From NCBI GenBank assembly GCA_017631375.1, contig JAGBTK010000071.1:1-32238 (forward strand): 32,238 bases of DNA, in the 5' to 3' direction. This document shows, piece by piece, positions 1 through 9,105 of the stretch. Every line of letters begins with the position of its first letter. Position 1 is the stretch's first letter. The position numbers were made by a program, and so were the translations under genes. The notes below the pieces were generated by a model. It searched no databases. It saw only the letters and a list, made by a program, of their open reading frames with translations, and was not told where the DNA came from. Source of the stretch: Tidjanibacter sp. (GTDB lineage Bacteria > Bacteroidota > Bacteroidia > Bacteroidales > Rikenellaceae).

Positions 1-934
1 CCTCAGCAACTGTTACGTTCTCGAGGAGTGCATTGCGACGGATAGCGTTGTAGATATCGGGCTCGCTCTCTTTGTCAAGGTTGATAACCTTAGCGTAGCA
101 ACCACCCTCGAAGTTGAACACGCACTCGTCGTCCCATCCGTGCTCGTCGTCACCGATAAGCATACGTTTGGGGTCTGTACTCAAAGTAGTCTTACCTGTA
201 CCGCTAAGACCGAAGAATACTGCTGTCTCGCCCTTCTCGTTGGTGTTAGCCGAGCAGTGCATTGAAGCGATACCCTTCAGCGGGAGGAGGTAGTTCATAT
301 ACGAGAACATACCCTTCTTCATCTCACCACCATACCAGGTGTTGAGGATAACCTGCATCTTCTCGGTGAGGTTGAAGACAACTGCAGTCTCCGAGTTGAG
401 ACCGAGCTCCTTGTAGTTCTCAACCTTAGCCTTCGAAGCGTTCAATACTACGAAATCGGGCTCGCCATAGTTTGCCAACTCCTCCTCGGTGGGACGGATA
501 AACATATTCTTAACGAAGTGAGCCTGCCAAGCAACCTCCATAATGAAACGGATTTTCAGACGGGTGTTCTCGTTAGCACCGCAGAAAGTATCCATAACAT
601 AGAGCTTCTTGTTCGAGAGGGTGTTAGCTGCCAAAGCCTTCAACTCCTTCCAAGCCTCAACGGTTACGGGCTTGTTGTCGTTCTTGTACTCCTCGCTGGT
701 CCACCATACGGTATCCTTCGAGGTCTCGTCCATTACGAAGAATTTGTCCTTGGGCGAACGGCCGGTGTAGATACCGGTCATAACGTTCACAGCACCCATC
801 TCGGTCTCCTGACCCTTCTCAAAGCCGGTGAGAGCGGGATTAACCTCATCATTGTAAAGCTCCTCGTACGAGGGATTGTAGGAAATCTCGGTCACGCCGG
901 TAATTCCATACTTGCTCAAATCAATATTAGCCAT
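1..934 (-). CDS. pckA: Phosphoenolpyruvate carboxykinase (ATP), 3' end cut by window edge
   Basis: Converts oxaloacetate and ATP to PEP, CO2 and ADP (or the reverse during fermentation) in the cytosol. Reading the minus strand from the ATG at 934 gives [20 protein letters not shown], then the family's TGRSPKDKF segment, the kinase P-loop [13 protein letters not shown] (about residues 240-255) and the metal-binding GDDEH-GWDD segment. About 311 codons are present. The family is usually about 535 residues, so roughly the C-terminal 40% lies outside the window. The start is firm: the frame begins behind an A/T-rich stretch, and a TAtcTTTG box lies about 130 bases upstream. In Bacteroidetes this enzyme often runs in the CO2-fixing direction towards succinate, which is family knowledge and not shown here. 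It is divergent from hemW. Confidence 0.96.
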   Translation of the reverse strand, partial: MANIDLSKYGITGVTEISYNPSYEELYNDEVNPALTGFEKGQETEMGAVNVMTGIYTGRSPKDKFFVMDETSKDTVWWTSEEYKNDNKPVTVEAWKELKALAANTLSNKKLYVMDTFCGANENTRLKIRFIMEVAWQAHFVKNMFIRPTEEELANYGEPDFVVLNASKAKVENYKELGLNSETAVVFNLTEKMQVILNTWYGGEMKKGMFSYMNYLLPLKGIASMHCSANTNEKGETAVFFGLSGTGKTTLSTDPKRMLIGDDEHGWDDECVFNFEGGCYAKVINLDKESEPDIYNAIRRNALLENVTVAE

Positions 935-1061
935 TTTTTTATAATTTAATATATGTTAATAAAACCTCTTATTCACTCTTTTGTCCGATTCTCAAATCGA
1001 CCTTGTAAGGTGCAGTGCTACTGAAAAAACCACCTTCTGACCCAAATTATGAAAATCGCCA

Positions 1062-1069
1062 CAAAGATA
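1062..1069 (-). promoter_or_regulatory. Probable -7 box of the pckA promoter
   Basis: Read on the minus strand this is TATCTTTG, an exact match to the Bacteroidetes TAnnTTTG -7 element. No clear TTTG -33 box lies 19-21 bases further upstream, so the match rests on one box. Transcription would start near 1055 and leave an untranslated leader of about 120 bases before pckA. The leader contains a small hairpin (CGATT/AATCG). Confidence 0.6.
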
Positions 1070-1218
1070 CTCCAATTTTTGGATTTTCCTAACATTTTCG
1101 ACGGGTTTTTGTTTTTAAAATAACAATAATCTTTCTGAACTGCATAAATGCCCGAAAATACAAGGGTTTTAGTGGCGGAAATCAGAGAAAAAATACTATC
1201 TTAGCGGACGCTAAAAAT

Positions 1219-2328
1219 ATGGAATCACTACTCTACATACATGTCCCGTTTTGCCAACGATTGTGTGGCTACTGCGACTTTTACAAGACAATCTCGCTCA
1301 AGCAACTCCCACTCTATCCCGATGCGCTGCTTGCTGAGGCGAAAGCGCGTGCGGGTGAGCTTGCCGGCACCACCCTCCGCACCATCTATCTCGGTGGCGG
1401 AACTCCCTCACTTTTTACTCCCGAGGAGGTGGAAAAGATTCTGCGCGGTGTGGCGGAGATTTGGGATACCTCGCAAGTGGCGGAGATAACCCTTGAAGCC
1501 AACCCCGACGACCTCTCGGCACAGCGTTTGGAGGGGTATCGCAAGGCAGGGATAAACCGACTGAGCATCGGCATTCAATCGTTTGATGATGAGCAACTTC
1601 GGTTTATGAACAGACGCCACGATGCAGCCACTGCCCGCGCAGCAATTAGGGCAGCACGACAGGCGGGATTTGACAACCTATCCATAGACCTGATTTATGG
1701 TGTGCCGTGCGGCGGAAGCGAGGTGTGGCAACGCAACATTGAGGAGGCCATAGACCTCAACCCCGAACACATCTCGGCATACCACCTCACCATTGAGGAG
1801 GGCACGGTTTTTGGCAAGCGCGGAGTGCAACCCATCGAGGAGGAGCGCAGCGAGGAGGAGTACCTGATGCTCCACAAAGCACTCACCGAGGCAGGATATG
1901 ACCACTACGAGATATCAAATTTCGCTCGCCAAGGTCGTCGTTCTCAGCACAATAGCGGCTATTGGCGCGGTGTACCGTATGTCGGTTTAGGCCCCGGCGC
2001 ACACTCCTTTGACGGAGAGAGTCGCTCGTGGAATCTGCCCAACCTCAACCGCTATATTGCCAACCCTACCGATCCCGCTCTGCGCGAAAGCGAAACACTC
2101 ACTGCGGAGGAGCAAGTCGAAGAGATGATAATGGTAGGACTGAGAACTCGCGAGGGCATTGATTTGCAGACTATTGAACAAAAATTTGGAGCTGAGCGCG
2201 CCTTATATACAGCCCGAGCTGCGGAGCCGTTCGTTCTCTCGGGAACTCTACTTCGCGAGGGCAGCCGATTGCGCTTCGATGCAGAGCATTGGTTGGTGAG
2301 TGATGCGGTGATTTCCGAGTTGTTCTAA
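1219..2328 (+). CDS. hemW: HemW-like radical SAM protein (heme chaperone / coproporphyrinogen oxidase-like)
   Basis: A 369-residue radical SAM protein of the HemN/HemW family. The iron-sulfur/SAM motif CxxxCxYC is at C12, C16 and C19, and the glycine-rich SAM motif IYLGGGTPSL is near residue 57. The length fits HemW (about 370-380) rather than the longer HemN (about 455), so a heme-trafficking role is likelier than true oxygen-independent coproporphyrinogen III oxidase activity. This distinction comes from family knowledge. The ATG start gives the usual N-terminus with IHVPFC a few residues in. It stands alone, divergent from pckA. A TATCTTAG sequence at 1197-1204 resembles a -7 box but would leave a very short leader. 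Confidence 0.88.
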   Translation: MESLLYIHVPFCQRLCGYCDFYKTISLKQLPLYPDALLAEAKARAGELAGTTLRTIYLGGGTPSLFTPEEVEKILRGVAEIWDTSQVAEITLEANPDDLSAQRLEGYRKAGINRLSIGIQSFDDEQLRFMNRRHDAATARAAIRAARQAGFDNLSIDLIYGVPCGGSEVWQRNIEEAIDLNPEHISAYHLTIEEGTVFGKRGVQPIEEERSEEEYLMLHKALTEAGYDHYEISNFARQGRRSQHNSGYWRGVPYVGLGPGAHSFDGESRSWNLPNLNRYIANPTDPALRESETLTAEEQVEEMIMVGLRTREGIDLQTIEQKFGAERALYTARAAEPFVLSGTLLREGSRLRFDAEHWLVSDAVISELF

Positions 2329-2501
2329 CTCAACTTTTGCGACAATATGAACATTTAACAATTTTTTAAACAAGTCGGCAAAAGTGGCTCAGAGTGTGCT
2401 GAGAGTGCGATTTTTAGCAAAACATAAAATCCCCGCCATAGGTAATTATTAAAAAAATTTAAAAAATCGAAAATCGGTTTTGTATTACCGAAAAAAGGGA
2501 C
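2329..2501. other. Intergenic stretch between hemW and the glycogen cluster
   Basis: A/T-rich DNA with no credible gene; the whole gene-free gap is 305 bases. The first part has a weak inverted repeat (CTCAG...CTGAG near 2390-2403) without a good T-run, so no terminator is called for hemW. The second part holds the -33 box of the following promoter. Short frames seen here on the minus strand have no coding character. Confidence 0.5.
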
Positions 2502-2509
2502 TATTTTTG
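2479..2509 (+). promoter_or_regulatory. Sigma-ABfr-type promoter of the GT3-GT35 fusion gene
   Basis: TTTG at 2479-2482 and TATTTTTG at 2502-2509 are separated by 19 bases. This is the textbook Bacteroidetes arrangement (TTTG, 19-21 bases, TAnnTTTG). It is the best two-box promoter in the window. Transcription should begin near 2514, giving a leader of about 120 bases. Confidence 0.8.
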
Positions 2510-2514
2510 CAGTC

Positions 2515-2578
2515 CGAAATTTTGACTTTATATATAATGGTATGCGCTTAGCGATTTCCCCCGACAAGTCAAAATTCG
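2515..2578 (+). promoter_or_regulatory. Structured 5' leader of the glycogen synthase-phosphorylase gene
   Basis: The arms CGAAATTTTGACT (2515-2527) and AGTCAAAATTCG (2567-2578) pair over 12 base pairs with a single bulged A. They close a 39-base loop that contains a small CGC-TTA-GCG hairpin (near 2545-2553). The left arm begins almost exactly at the predicted transcription start, so the mRNA would carry a 5'-terminal stem-loop. It could protect the mRNA or act as a regulatory leader. I recognise no known riboswitch class. Confidence 0.5.
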
Positions 2579-2633
2579 AAAATGAAAAAGTAAAGAAATC
2601 AGATATTTAAGTACAAGAAACAAGAAAAGAAGT

Positions 2634-5600
2634 ATGGAAGAGATGAAACAGAAACCCGACTATTTGTTTGAGGTAAGTTGGGAGGTATGCAACAAGGTGG
2701 GAGGTATCCACACCGTAATTGCCACCAAAGCCGACACAATGGTCGAAAATTTGGGTGAGAAATATATACTCATCGGACCCGATATCAATCAGGAGGGTGA
2801 GAACCCCGAGTTCGAGGAGGATTTGAATATGATGCGCGAGTGGCGTCAGATGGTATATGCTGACGGCATTCGTATCCGTATTGGTAAGTGGAAGGTAGCC
2901 GGTCGCCCCACCGCAATTTTGGTTGACTATAGCTCGATGATTCCTCACAAGGACGATATTTTGAAATTCTTGTGGGAGAACTATCGCGTTGACTCGATCA
3001 GCGGTCAGTGGGACTACATCGAGCCTGTACTCTTCGGTTATGCCGCAGGTAAGGTTATCGAGAGCTATATGGAGAACTTCTGCGCAACTACCGACCGCAC
3101 CGTGGCACACTTCCACGAGTGGATGACTGCCAGCGGTGGTCTTTACCTGCGCAAGAAGGCTCCCTACACCGCTACCGTATTCACCACCCACGCAACTGTA
3201 ATGGGTCGTTGCATCGCAGGCAACGGTATGCCTCTCTACGGCACCCTCTCGCAGGTAAATGCAGACGACTACGCTCGTCAGTTCAATGTAGTGGCTAAGC
3301 ACTCGCTCGAGAAGACCGCTGCAAGTTTCCACGACTGCTTCTGCACCGTGAGCGATATCACCGGCAAGGAGTGCCGCTATATGCTCGGCAGAGATGTGAA
3401 TGTGGTTACCCCCAACGGTTTTGAGGATGACTTCGTATGGAAGGGCGAGGAGTTCGAGGCAAAGCGCAAAGAGGCTCGCAAGGCTATGATCGAGGTGGCA
3501 GAGGCTTGCCTTGGTCACAAGTTCGCTAAGGAGCCCCTGATTGTTGGTACCAGCGGTCGCTACGAGTTCAAAAATAAGGGTCTGGATGTATTTGTTGAGT
3601 CGCTGAAGCGCGTTGCAGAGAGCAGCGAGGCACTCGGTCGCGAGGTTCTGGTATATATCACCGTACCCGCAGGCAACAATGGTGCTCGTCGCGATCTGGC
3701 TGCTCACCTGGCAGACAAGAACAACCCCATCGACCCCGCTCAGTTCCGCCACACCACCCACTACCTCTCCTACCCCGAGGGCGATCCTATCGTTCGCGCT
3801 ATGCAGGGTAGCAAGCTGCTCGATCCCGAGAGCCGCGTGAAGGTTATCTTCGTGCCCAGCTACTTGCAGGGTGCTGACGGTATCTTCAACAAGCACTACT
3901 ACGAGTTGTTGGTTGGTATGGACCTCACCGTATTTGCATCGTACTACGAGCCTTGGGGCTACACTCCTCTGGAGAGCGTTGCATTCTCGGTTCCCACCGT
4001 TACCACCACTCTGGCAGGTTTCGGTCTCTGGGTTGCACAGCACTGCAAGGAGCACAAGGGTGTAGAGGTTATCGAGCGTAACGACACCAACGACAACCAC
4101 GTGATCGAGAGCATCGCAAATGCAATCGTTCGCTACTCGGCAATGAATGCTCGCTCGATGAGCGCAGCACGCAAGTCGGCATTTACCGTATCGCGCACTG
4201 CACTCTGGGAGAATCTTATCAACTACTACCACGAGGCCTACAATGTGGCACTCGACAATGTGGTAGCACGCACCAACAAGGCAGTATATGATGGCGGTGG
4301 TGCATATAACGAGCAGATTAACTTCGTGCGTCAGCAGCTCATCAGCAACACTCCCTCGTGGACTCGTCTGATGGTTGAGAAATCGCTACCCCAGCGTCTT
4401 CGTCCTCTGGAGGAGTTGTCGAAGAACCTCTGGTGGTCGTGGACTCTCGGCGCACACGAGCTCTTCACCTCGATTGACCCCGTATTGTGGGAGGCTTGCA
4501 GCCGCAACCCCATCGAGTTCCTCGACAAGTTGGGCTACCAGCGTTACAAAGAGTTGGAGCAGGATCAGGCTTTCCTCGCTAAGATGGATGAGGTATATGG
4601 CGCATTCCAGAACTATATGGAGGCTAAGAAGACCGCACAGGGTCCCCGCATCGCATACTTCAGCATGGAGTATGGTTTGCACAGCTCGTTGAAGATCTAC
4701 TCGGGTGGTCTGGGTATCCTCGCAGGTGACTATCTGAAGGAGGCAAGTGACAAGAATGTGCCTATGGTTGCTGTAGGTCTGCTCTATCGCTATGGCTACT
4801 TCACTCAGAAACTCTCGTCGCAGGGCGCACAGGAGGCAAGCTATGAGGCTCAGAACTTCTACAAACTCCCCATCAGCCCCGCGCGTGACGCAGAGGGTAA
4901 CTGGTGCTCGGTACACATCGCATTCCCCGGTCGTACAGTTACTGCACGCATCTGGAAGTGCGAGGTAGGTCGCACCGATCTCTACCTGCTCGATACCGAC
5001 CACGATCTCAACCTCGCTGAGGACCGTTCGATCACCCATTACCTCTATGGTGGCGACTGGGAGAACCGTCTGAAGCAGGAGTTGGTACTCGGTGTTGCCG
5101 GTATCCGTGCACTCCGCAAGTTGGGTATCAAGAGTGATGTATATCACTGCAACGAGGGTCACGCCGCATTTATCGGCTTGGAGCGCATCTACAACCTCAT
5201 CGACAGCAAGAAGCTCTCGTTCAGCGAGGCAATGGAGGTTGTTCGCAGCTCGTCGCTCTTCACCACCCACACCCCCGTACCCGCAGGTCACGATGCATTC
5301 CCCGAGCAGATGATTCGTCAGTATATGTCGCACTATCCCGACCGTCTCGGTATCACCTGGGATCAGTTCATCAACCTCGGTAAGACCAACCCCAACGACC
5401 CCAACGAGAAGTTCTCGATGAGCTTCCTCGCTTGCAACCTCTCGCAGGAGGTTAACGGCGTAAGCTGGTTGCACGGTGAGGTGAGCAAGGAGATTCTCGG
5501 TGGTATGTGGCCCGGCTACTTCAAGGATGAGTTGCACGTTGGCTATGTGACCAATGGTGTTCACTTCCCCACTTGGACCGCATCGAGCCTCCGTCGTCTG

Positions 5601-6890
5601 TATAGCAAGTACTTCCCCGAGGGATTCGAGGATAGACTCTATAATATCCCCGCTTGGCAGAAGGTACACAACATTCCCGATGAGGAGTTGTGGAACTGCC
5701 GTATGGCACTCAAACAGCGTCTGATTAAGCACATCCGTAACCGTTTCTCGGATCCTCGCCAGACTCTGTTTGCATCGCCCCGCACTCTTGTAACCATCAA
5801 GGAGACCTTGCGTCCCGATGTTCTGACTATCGGTTTTGCTCGTCGTTTCGCAACCTACAAGCGTGCATATCTGCTCTTCACCAACCTGGAGCGCCTGTCA
5901 GCTATCGTAAACAACCCCGTACACCCCGTACAGTTTGTCTTTGCAGGTAAGGCTCACCCCAACGACAAGCCCGGTCAGGATCTGATCAAGCGTATTGTTG
6001 AGGTATCGGCAATGCCCGAGTTCGTAGGCAAGGTGGTATTCATTCAGAACTACGATATGGACTTGGCTCGCAAGATGGTACAGGGCGTGGATGTATGGTT
6101 GAATACTCCTACCCGTCCTTTGGAGGCTTCGGGTACCAGCGGTGAGAAGTGTATCATGAACGGTGTTCTCCAGTTCAGCGTTATGGACGGCTGGTGGGTA
6201 GAGGGCTACAAAGAGGGCGCAGGTTGGATGCTGCCTATGGAGCGTTCGTACGACGACCAGCGTTTCCAGAACGAGCTGGATGCTGAGATGATCTACCGCA
6301 CCATCGAGGAGGAGATTGTTCCCCGCTACTACAACCGTGGCGAGGATGGTATTCCTCACGAGTGGGTTAGCTCGATCAAGAGCTGCGTAGCAGACATCGC
6401 ATCGAACTTCACCACCAACCGTATGATCACCGACTACGAGGATCGCTTCTACGGCAAGCTCTCGGATCGTCACCAGCAGTTGATGGCTAACGACTACACT
6501 CTGGCTCGCCAGATTGCAGCTTGGAAGCGTCGCGTAAGTGGCGAGTGGGATAAGGTTCGCGTGGTTGAGACCAAGCAGGCAAACATCGCCAAGGAGGCAA
6601 TTATGGTAGGCAACCCCTATCGCTTCGAGGTGAAGGTTGATGTTGCTGCTCTGTCGAAGGAGGATATCGGCGTTGAGGTAGTTCTCGCAAACCAGATTGA
6701 GCAGGGTCGCGCTGTCAAGATTGTTTCGACTCACGAGATGAGCGTAAGCAATGTGGAGGGCAGCCTCGTGACCTACACTATCGATATGACTCCCGCCCAG
6801 ACCGGCTCCTATGATGTGGCAATCCGCGTATTCGCTAAGAACGCAAACCTGCCCCACCGTATGGACTTCGCTCTGGTGAAGTGGGCATAA
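2634..6890 (+). CDS. Bifunctional GT3 glycogen synthase - GT35 alpha-glucan phosphorylase fusion
   Basis: A 1418-residue cytosolic fusion. Residues about 10-545 match the GT3 (animal/fungal-type, UDP-glucose) glycogen synthase family: WEVCNKVGGIHTV near the start, SGRYEFKNKGLDVF at 307-320, and the EX7E pair E439/E447 in YYEPWGYTPLE. Residues about 585-1300 match the short GT35 phosphorylases: KIYSGGLGILAGDYLKEASD at 687-706, NEGHAAF at 840-846, GFARRFATYKR at 1067-1077, and EASGTSGEKCIMNG at 1164-1177, where K1172 is the expected PLP lysine. A beta-rich tail of about 100 residues follows. One chain would thus extend glucan chains and also release glucose-1-phosphate. Both catalytic sets look intact. 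It has its own promoter and terminator, ahead of the debranching/GT4/GH57 unit. The start could be M1 or M4. Confidence 0.93.
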   Translation: MEEMKQKPDYLFEVSWEVCNKVGGIHTVIATKADTMVENLGEKYILIGPDINQEGENPEFEEDLNMMREWRQMVYADGIRIRIGKWKVAGRPTAILVDYSSMIPHKDDILKFLWENYRVDSISGQWDYIEPVLFGYAAGKVIESYMENFCATTDRTVAHFHEWMTASGGLYLRKKAPYTATVFTTHATVMGRCIAGNGMPLYGTLSQVNADDYARQFNVVAKHSLEKTAASFHDCFCTVSDITGKECRYMLGRDVNVVTPNGFEDDFVWKGEEFEAKRKEARKAMIEVAEACLGHKFAKEPLIVGTSGRYEFKNKGLDVFVESLKRVAESSEALGREVLVYITVPAGNNGARRDLAAHLADKNNPIDPAQFRHTTHYLSYPEGDPIVRAMQGSKLLDPESRVKVIFVPSYLQGADGIFNKHYYELLVGMDLTVFASYYEPWGYTPLESVAFSVPTVTTTLAGFGLWVAQHCKEHKGVEVIERNDTNDNHVIESIANAIVRYSAMNARSMSAARKSAFTVSRTALWENLINYYHEAYNVALDNVVARTNKAVYDGGGAYNEQINFVRQQLISNTPSWTRLMVEKSLPQRLRPLEELSKNLWWSWTLGAHELFTSIDPVLWEACSRNPIEFLDKLGYQRYKELEQDQAFLAKMDEVYGAFQNYMEAKKTAQGPRIAYFSMEYGLHSSLKIYSGGLGILAGDYLKEASDKNVPMVAVGLLYRYGYFTQKLSSQGAQEASYEAQNFYKLPISPARDAEGNWCSVHIAFPGRTVTARIWKCEVGRTDLYLLDTDHDLNLAEDRSITHYLYGGDWENRLKQELVLGVAGIRALRKLGIKSDVYHCNEGHAAFIGLERIYNLIDSKKLSFSEAMEVVRSSSLFTTHTPVPAGHDAFPEQMIRQYMSHYPDRLGITWDQFINLGKTNPNDPNEKFSMSFLACNLSQEVNGVSWLHGEVSKEILGGMWPGYFKDELHVGYVTNGVHFPTWTASSLRRLYSKYFPEGFEDRLYNIPAWQKVHNIPDEELWNCRMALKQRLIKHIRNRFSDPRQTLFASPRTLVTIKETLRPDVLTIGFARRFATYKRAYLLFTNLERLSAIVNNPVHPVQFVFAGKAHPNDKPGQDLIKRIVEVSAMPEFVGKVVFIQNYDMDLARKMVQGVDVWLNTPTRPLEASGTSGEKCIMNGVLQFSVMDGWWVEGYKEGAGWMLPMERSYDDQRFQNELDAEMIYRTIEEEIVPRYYNRGEDGIPHEWVSSIKSCVADIASNFTTNRMITDYEDRFYGKLSDRHQQLMANDYTLARQIAAWKRRVSGEWDKVRVVETKQANIAKEAIMVGNPYRFEVKVDVAALSKEDIGVEVVLANQIEQGRAVKIVSTHEMSVSNVEGSLVTYTIDMTPAQTGSYDVAIRVFAKNANLPHRMDFALVKWA

Positions 6891-6900
6891 GCACTACACT

Positions 6901-6946
6901 ATCTATCCGACCTGCCTCAAAACGGGTCGGATAGATTTTGACTTTT
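6901..6946 (+). terminator. Intrinsic terminator after the GT3-GT35 gene
   Basis: A 12-bp stem, ATCTATCCGACC (6901-6912) with GGTCGGATAGAT (6925-6936), has a 12-base loop and is followed by TTTTG and then a run of six T. It separates the fusion gene from the downstream three-gene unit. Confidence 0.85.
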
Positions 6947-7046
6947 TTATTATATTATTAGGTATAGCGTTTTGCGGTACAATGTGCGTCAGAATGCTAC
7001 ACCGATGAGGCTAAAAGAGTTAGAGATAAAAAAGTCCGAAAAAAAC

Positions 7047-7077
7047 TTGACATAAACGTTTAAAAAAAGTATATTTA
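7047..7077 (+). promoter_or_regulatory. Probable promoter of the debranching enzyme-GT4-GH57 unit
   Basis: TTG at 7047-7049 lies 20 bases before TATATTTA (7070-7077), a one-base departure from TAnnTTTG. Transcription would begin near 7083, about 20 bases before the ATG at 7105. With the terminator just upstream, this suggests independent control of the second half of the cluster. Confidence 0.5.
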
Positions 7078-7104
7078 CCAGAAATTTGGTAAAAGTTAAA
7101 CAAG

Positions 7105-9036
7105 ATGCCGTTGACATTTGATAAAAACAGTTTGGGCAACTTGGAGTATTCGCTCCAGAGAGAGATGCTTTCGACCGATAGAGCGGGTGGCTATATGAGC
7201 ACCACCATCGTGTGCTGCAACACCCGTAAGTATCACGGTCTGATTGTTAGCCCCATCAATGAGGATGATAAGCAGTATGTGTTGCTCTCGTCGCTTGATG
7301 AGACCATTATGCACGAGGAGCAGCCATTCAACCTCGCTATCCACCGCTTCCCGAACAACTACGAGCCCAGAGGTCACAAATATATTGTTGACTTCAAGTA
7401 CACTCCTACCCCTACCATCACCTATCGTGTAGGCGGAGTGCTGATCCAGAAGGAGCTGTTGTGGCGTCACTCGCGCTCGCGCCTCTTCATCCGCTACACC
7501 CTCTTGGAGGGCGATAGCGTGACTCTGCGTCTGCGTCCCTTCCTTGCATATCGCGACAAACACTCGCTCAGCAAGGCCAATATGTATGCCGATGGTCACT
7601 CCTACGAGATTAAGGGTGGTGTGAAGTGCCGCCTCTATCAGGAGTTCCCCTGGCTCAATATGCAGACCAATGTGGAGTCGGAGTTCGTAGCCGCTCCCGA
7701 TTGGTACTACGACTTTGAGTATGCAGAGGAGTATCGCCGCGGTTATGACTACCACGAGGATCTGCTTACCCCCGGCTACTTCGAGATGGAGCTTAAGGAG
7801 GGTCAGCCCGTTATCTTCTGTGGCTCGGTAAGCGAGGAGATCGACCCCGCTAAGTTGGAGAGTGCATTCGAAGAGGAGATCGCATTGCGTAGCAACAAGA
7901 TCGACTTCTTCTCGTGCCTGCGTCACTCGGCGCGTCAGTTTATCGTTCGTCACGGCGAGAAGACCCTTGCAGTTGCAGGCTATCCTTGGTTTGGCAGCTG
8001 GGGTCGCGACACCTTCATCTCATTGCCCGGTATCACTCTGGCACAGGGCGATGTGAAGAGCTGTCTGGAGGTTATCGACACAATGACTGCTCAGATGAAA
8101 GATGGTATGTTCCCCAATGTAGGCTCGGCATACAACTCGGTGGATGCTCCTCTGTGGTTCGTATGGTGCTTGCAGCAGTTGGAGGACTTTATGGGCAAGA
8201 AGGAGATTTGGAGCAAGTATGGCTGCTATGTTAAGGATGTGCTTCGCGCGTATCGTCGTGGCGTAGATGGCTATGTTGCTCTCCACACCAACGGCCTCGT
8301 GTGGGCTTCGCGTAAGGATTGCGCAATGACCTGGATGGATGCTGTTGTTGATGGCAAGCCCGTAACCGGTCGTGATGGCTATCAGGTAGAGATCAACGCA
8401 CTTTGGTATAACGCACTCTGCTACGCTATTGATCAGGCACGCTTGGCAGGCGACAAGGAGTTTGTTGCCGAGTGGAAGGCAGAGCCCGCAAAGACTAAGG
8501 AGTCGTTCCTCAAACTCTTCTGGTTGGATGAGCAGGGCTACCTGGCAGACTATGTTGACGACAAGGGTGCGAATAACTTCATCCGCCCCAACCAGATAAT
8601 TGCTTGCTCGGTAGAGTATAAGATGGTAAATCTCGTACAGCAGGAGTCGATTGCCGATGTAGTACGCCGCCACCTGCTCACCCCTAAGGGTCTGCGTACC
8701 CTTTCGCCCCGCAACTCCCTCTACAAGGGTCACTATGGCGGTTCGCAGCGTGAGCGTGACTTGGCATACCACCAGGGTACCGTTTGGACCTGGATGCTGG
8801 AGCACTATGTTAAGGCTAAATTCGATGTACAGGGCAAGGGCTTTATTCCCAAAGCAGAGGAGATTCTCGATGGTTTTGCCGATGAGCTCAACACCTACGG
8901 TATCGGCTCGATTGGTGAGATTTTCGACGGTGATCCACCCCACCACGCACGCGGCTCGATTTCGCAGGCTTGGAGCGTAGGTGCTGTCTTGCGCATCAAA
9001 GAGATGGTCGACAAGTACAAGCGTAAAAGAAAATAG
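7105..9036 (+). CDS. Glycogen debranching enzyme, amylo-alpha-1,6-glucosidase (GH133)
   Basis: A 643-residue cytosolic protein with the two-part layout of bacterial archaeal-type debranching enzymes. A beta-rich N-terminal domain (about residues 10-245, with DRAGGYMSTTI and RKYHGLIV) is followed by an (alpha/alpha)6 catalytic domain (about 265-635). The catalytic domain carries the hallmark GYPWFGSWGRDTFISLPG at 292-309, TWMDA at 409-413, TGRDGYQVEINALWYNAL at 421-438, and a C-terminal IGEIFDGDPPHHARG segment. It should hydrolyse the alpha-1,6-linked glucose stubs left after phosphorylase action, so it complements the GT35 domain of the preceding gene. Its length is normal for the family. The next gene follows after 69 A/G-rich bases on the same strand. 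Confidence 0.93.
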   Translation: MPLTFDKNSLGNLEYSLQREMLSTDRAGGYMSTTIVCCNTRKYHGLIVSPINEDDKQYVLLSSLDETIMHEEQPFNLAIHRFPNNYEPRGHKYIVDFKYTPTPTITYRVGGVLIQKELLWRHSRSRLFIRYTLLEGDSVTLRLRPFLAYRDKHSLSKANMYADGHSYEIKGGVKCRLYQEFPWLNMQTNVESEFVAAPDWYYDFEYAEEYRRGYDYHEDLLTPGYFEMELKEGQPVIFCGSVSEEIDPAKLESAFEEEIALRSNKIDFFSCLRHSARQFIVRHGEKTLAVAGYPWFGSWGRDTFISLPGITLAQGDVKSCLEVIDTMTAQMKDGMFPNVGSAYNSVDAPLWFVWCLQQLEDFMGKKEIWSKYGCYVKDVLRAYRRGVDGYVALHTNGLVWASRKDCAMTWMDAVVDGKPVTGRDGYQVEINALWYNALCYAIDQARLAGDKEFVAEWKAEPAKTKESFLKLFWLDEQGYLADYVDDKGANNFIRPNQIIACSVEYKMVNLVQQESIADVVRRHLLTPKGLRTLSPRNSLYKGHYGGSQRERDLAYHQGTVWTWMLEHYVKAKFDVQGKGFIPKAEEILDGFADELNTYGIGSIGEIFDGDPPHHARGSISQAWSVGAVLRIKEMVDKYKRKRK

Positions 9037-9105
9037 GAGTAAGGACTCCTATGAGGAAAAGAGGTAAGAAGAAGAGAAAACAATAAAAATAAAGGGATAA
9101 AAAAT

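Noticed and set aside
2607..4232. Long open frame of 541 codons on the minus strand opposite the GT3 half
   Set aside because: It is the antisense shadow of a strongly conserved enzyme. The peptide has no domain or signal, and such long shadows arise from the codon bias of this genome. The same applies to the long antisense frames opposite the debranching enzyme, GT4, GH57 and GH3 genes.
9051..9086. Tiny frame coding for MRKRGKKKRKQ between the debranching enzyme and GT4 genes, next to a small AGGAGT/ACTCCT hairpin
   Set aside because: Only 11 codons in A/G-rich spacer DNA; the lysine/arginine content follows from base composition. There is no alternative hairpin or terminator to support a leader-peptide attenuator.
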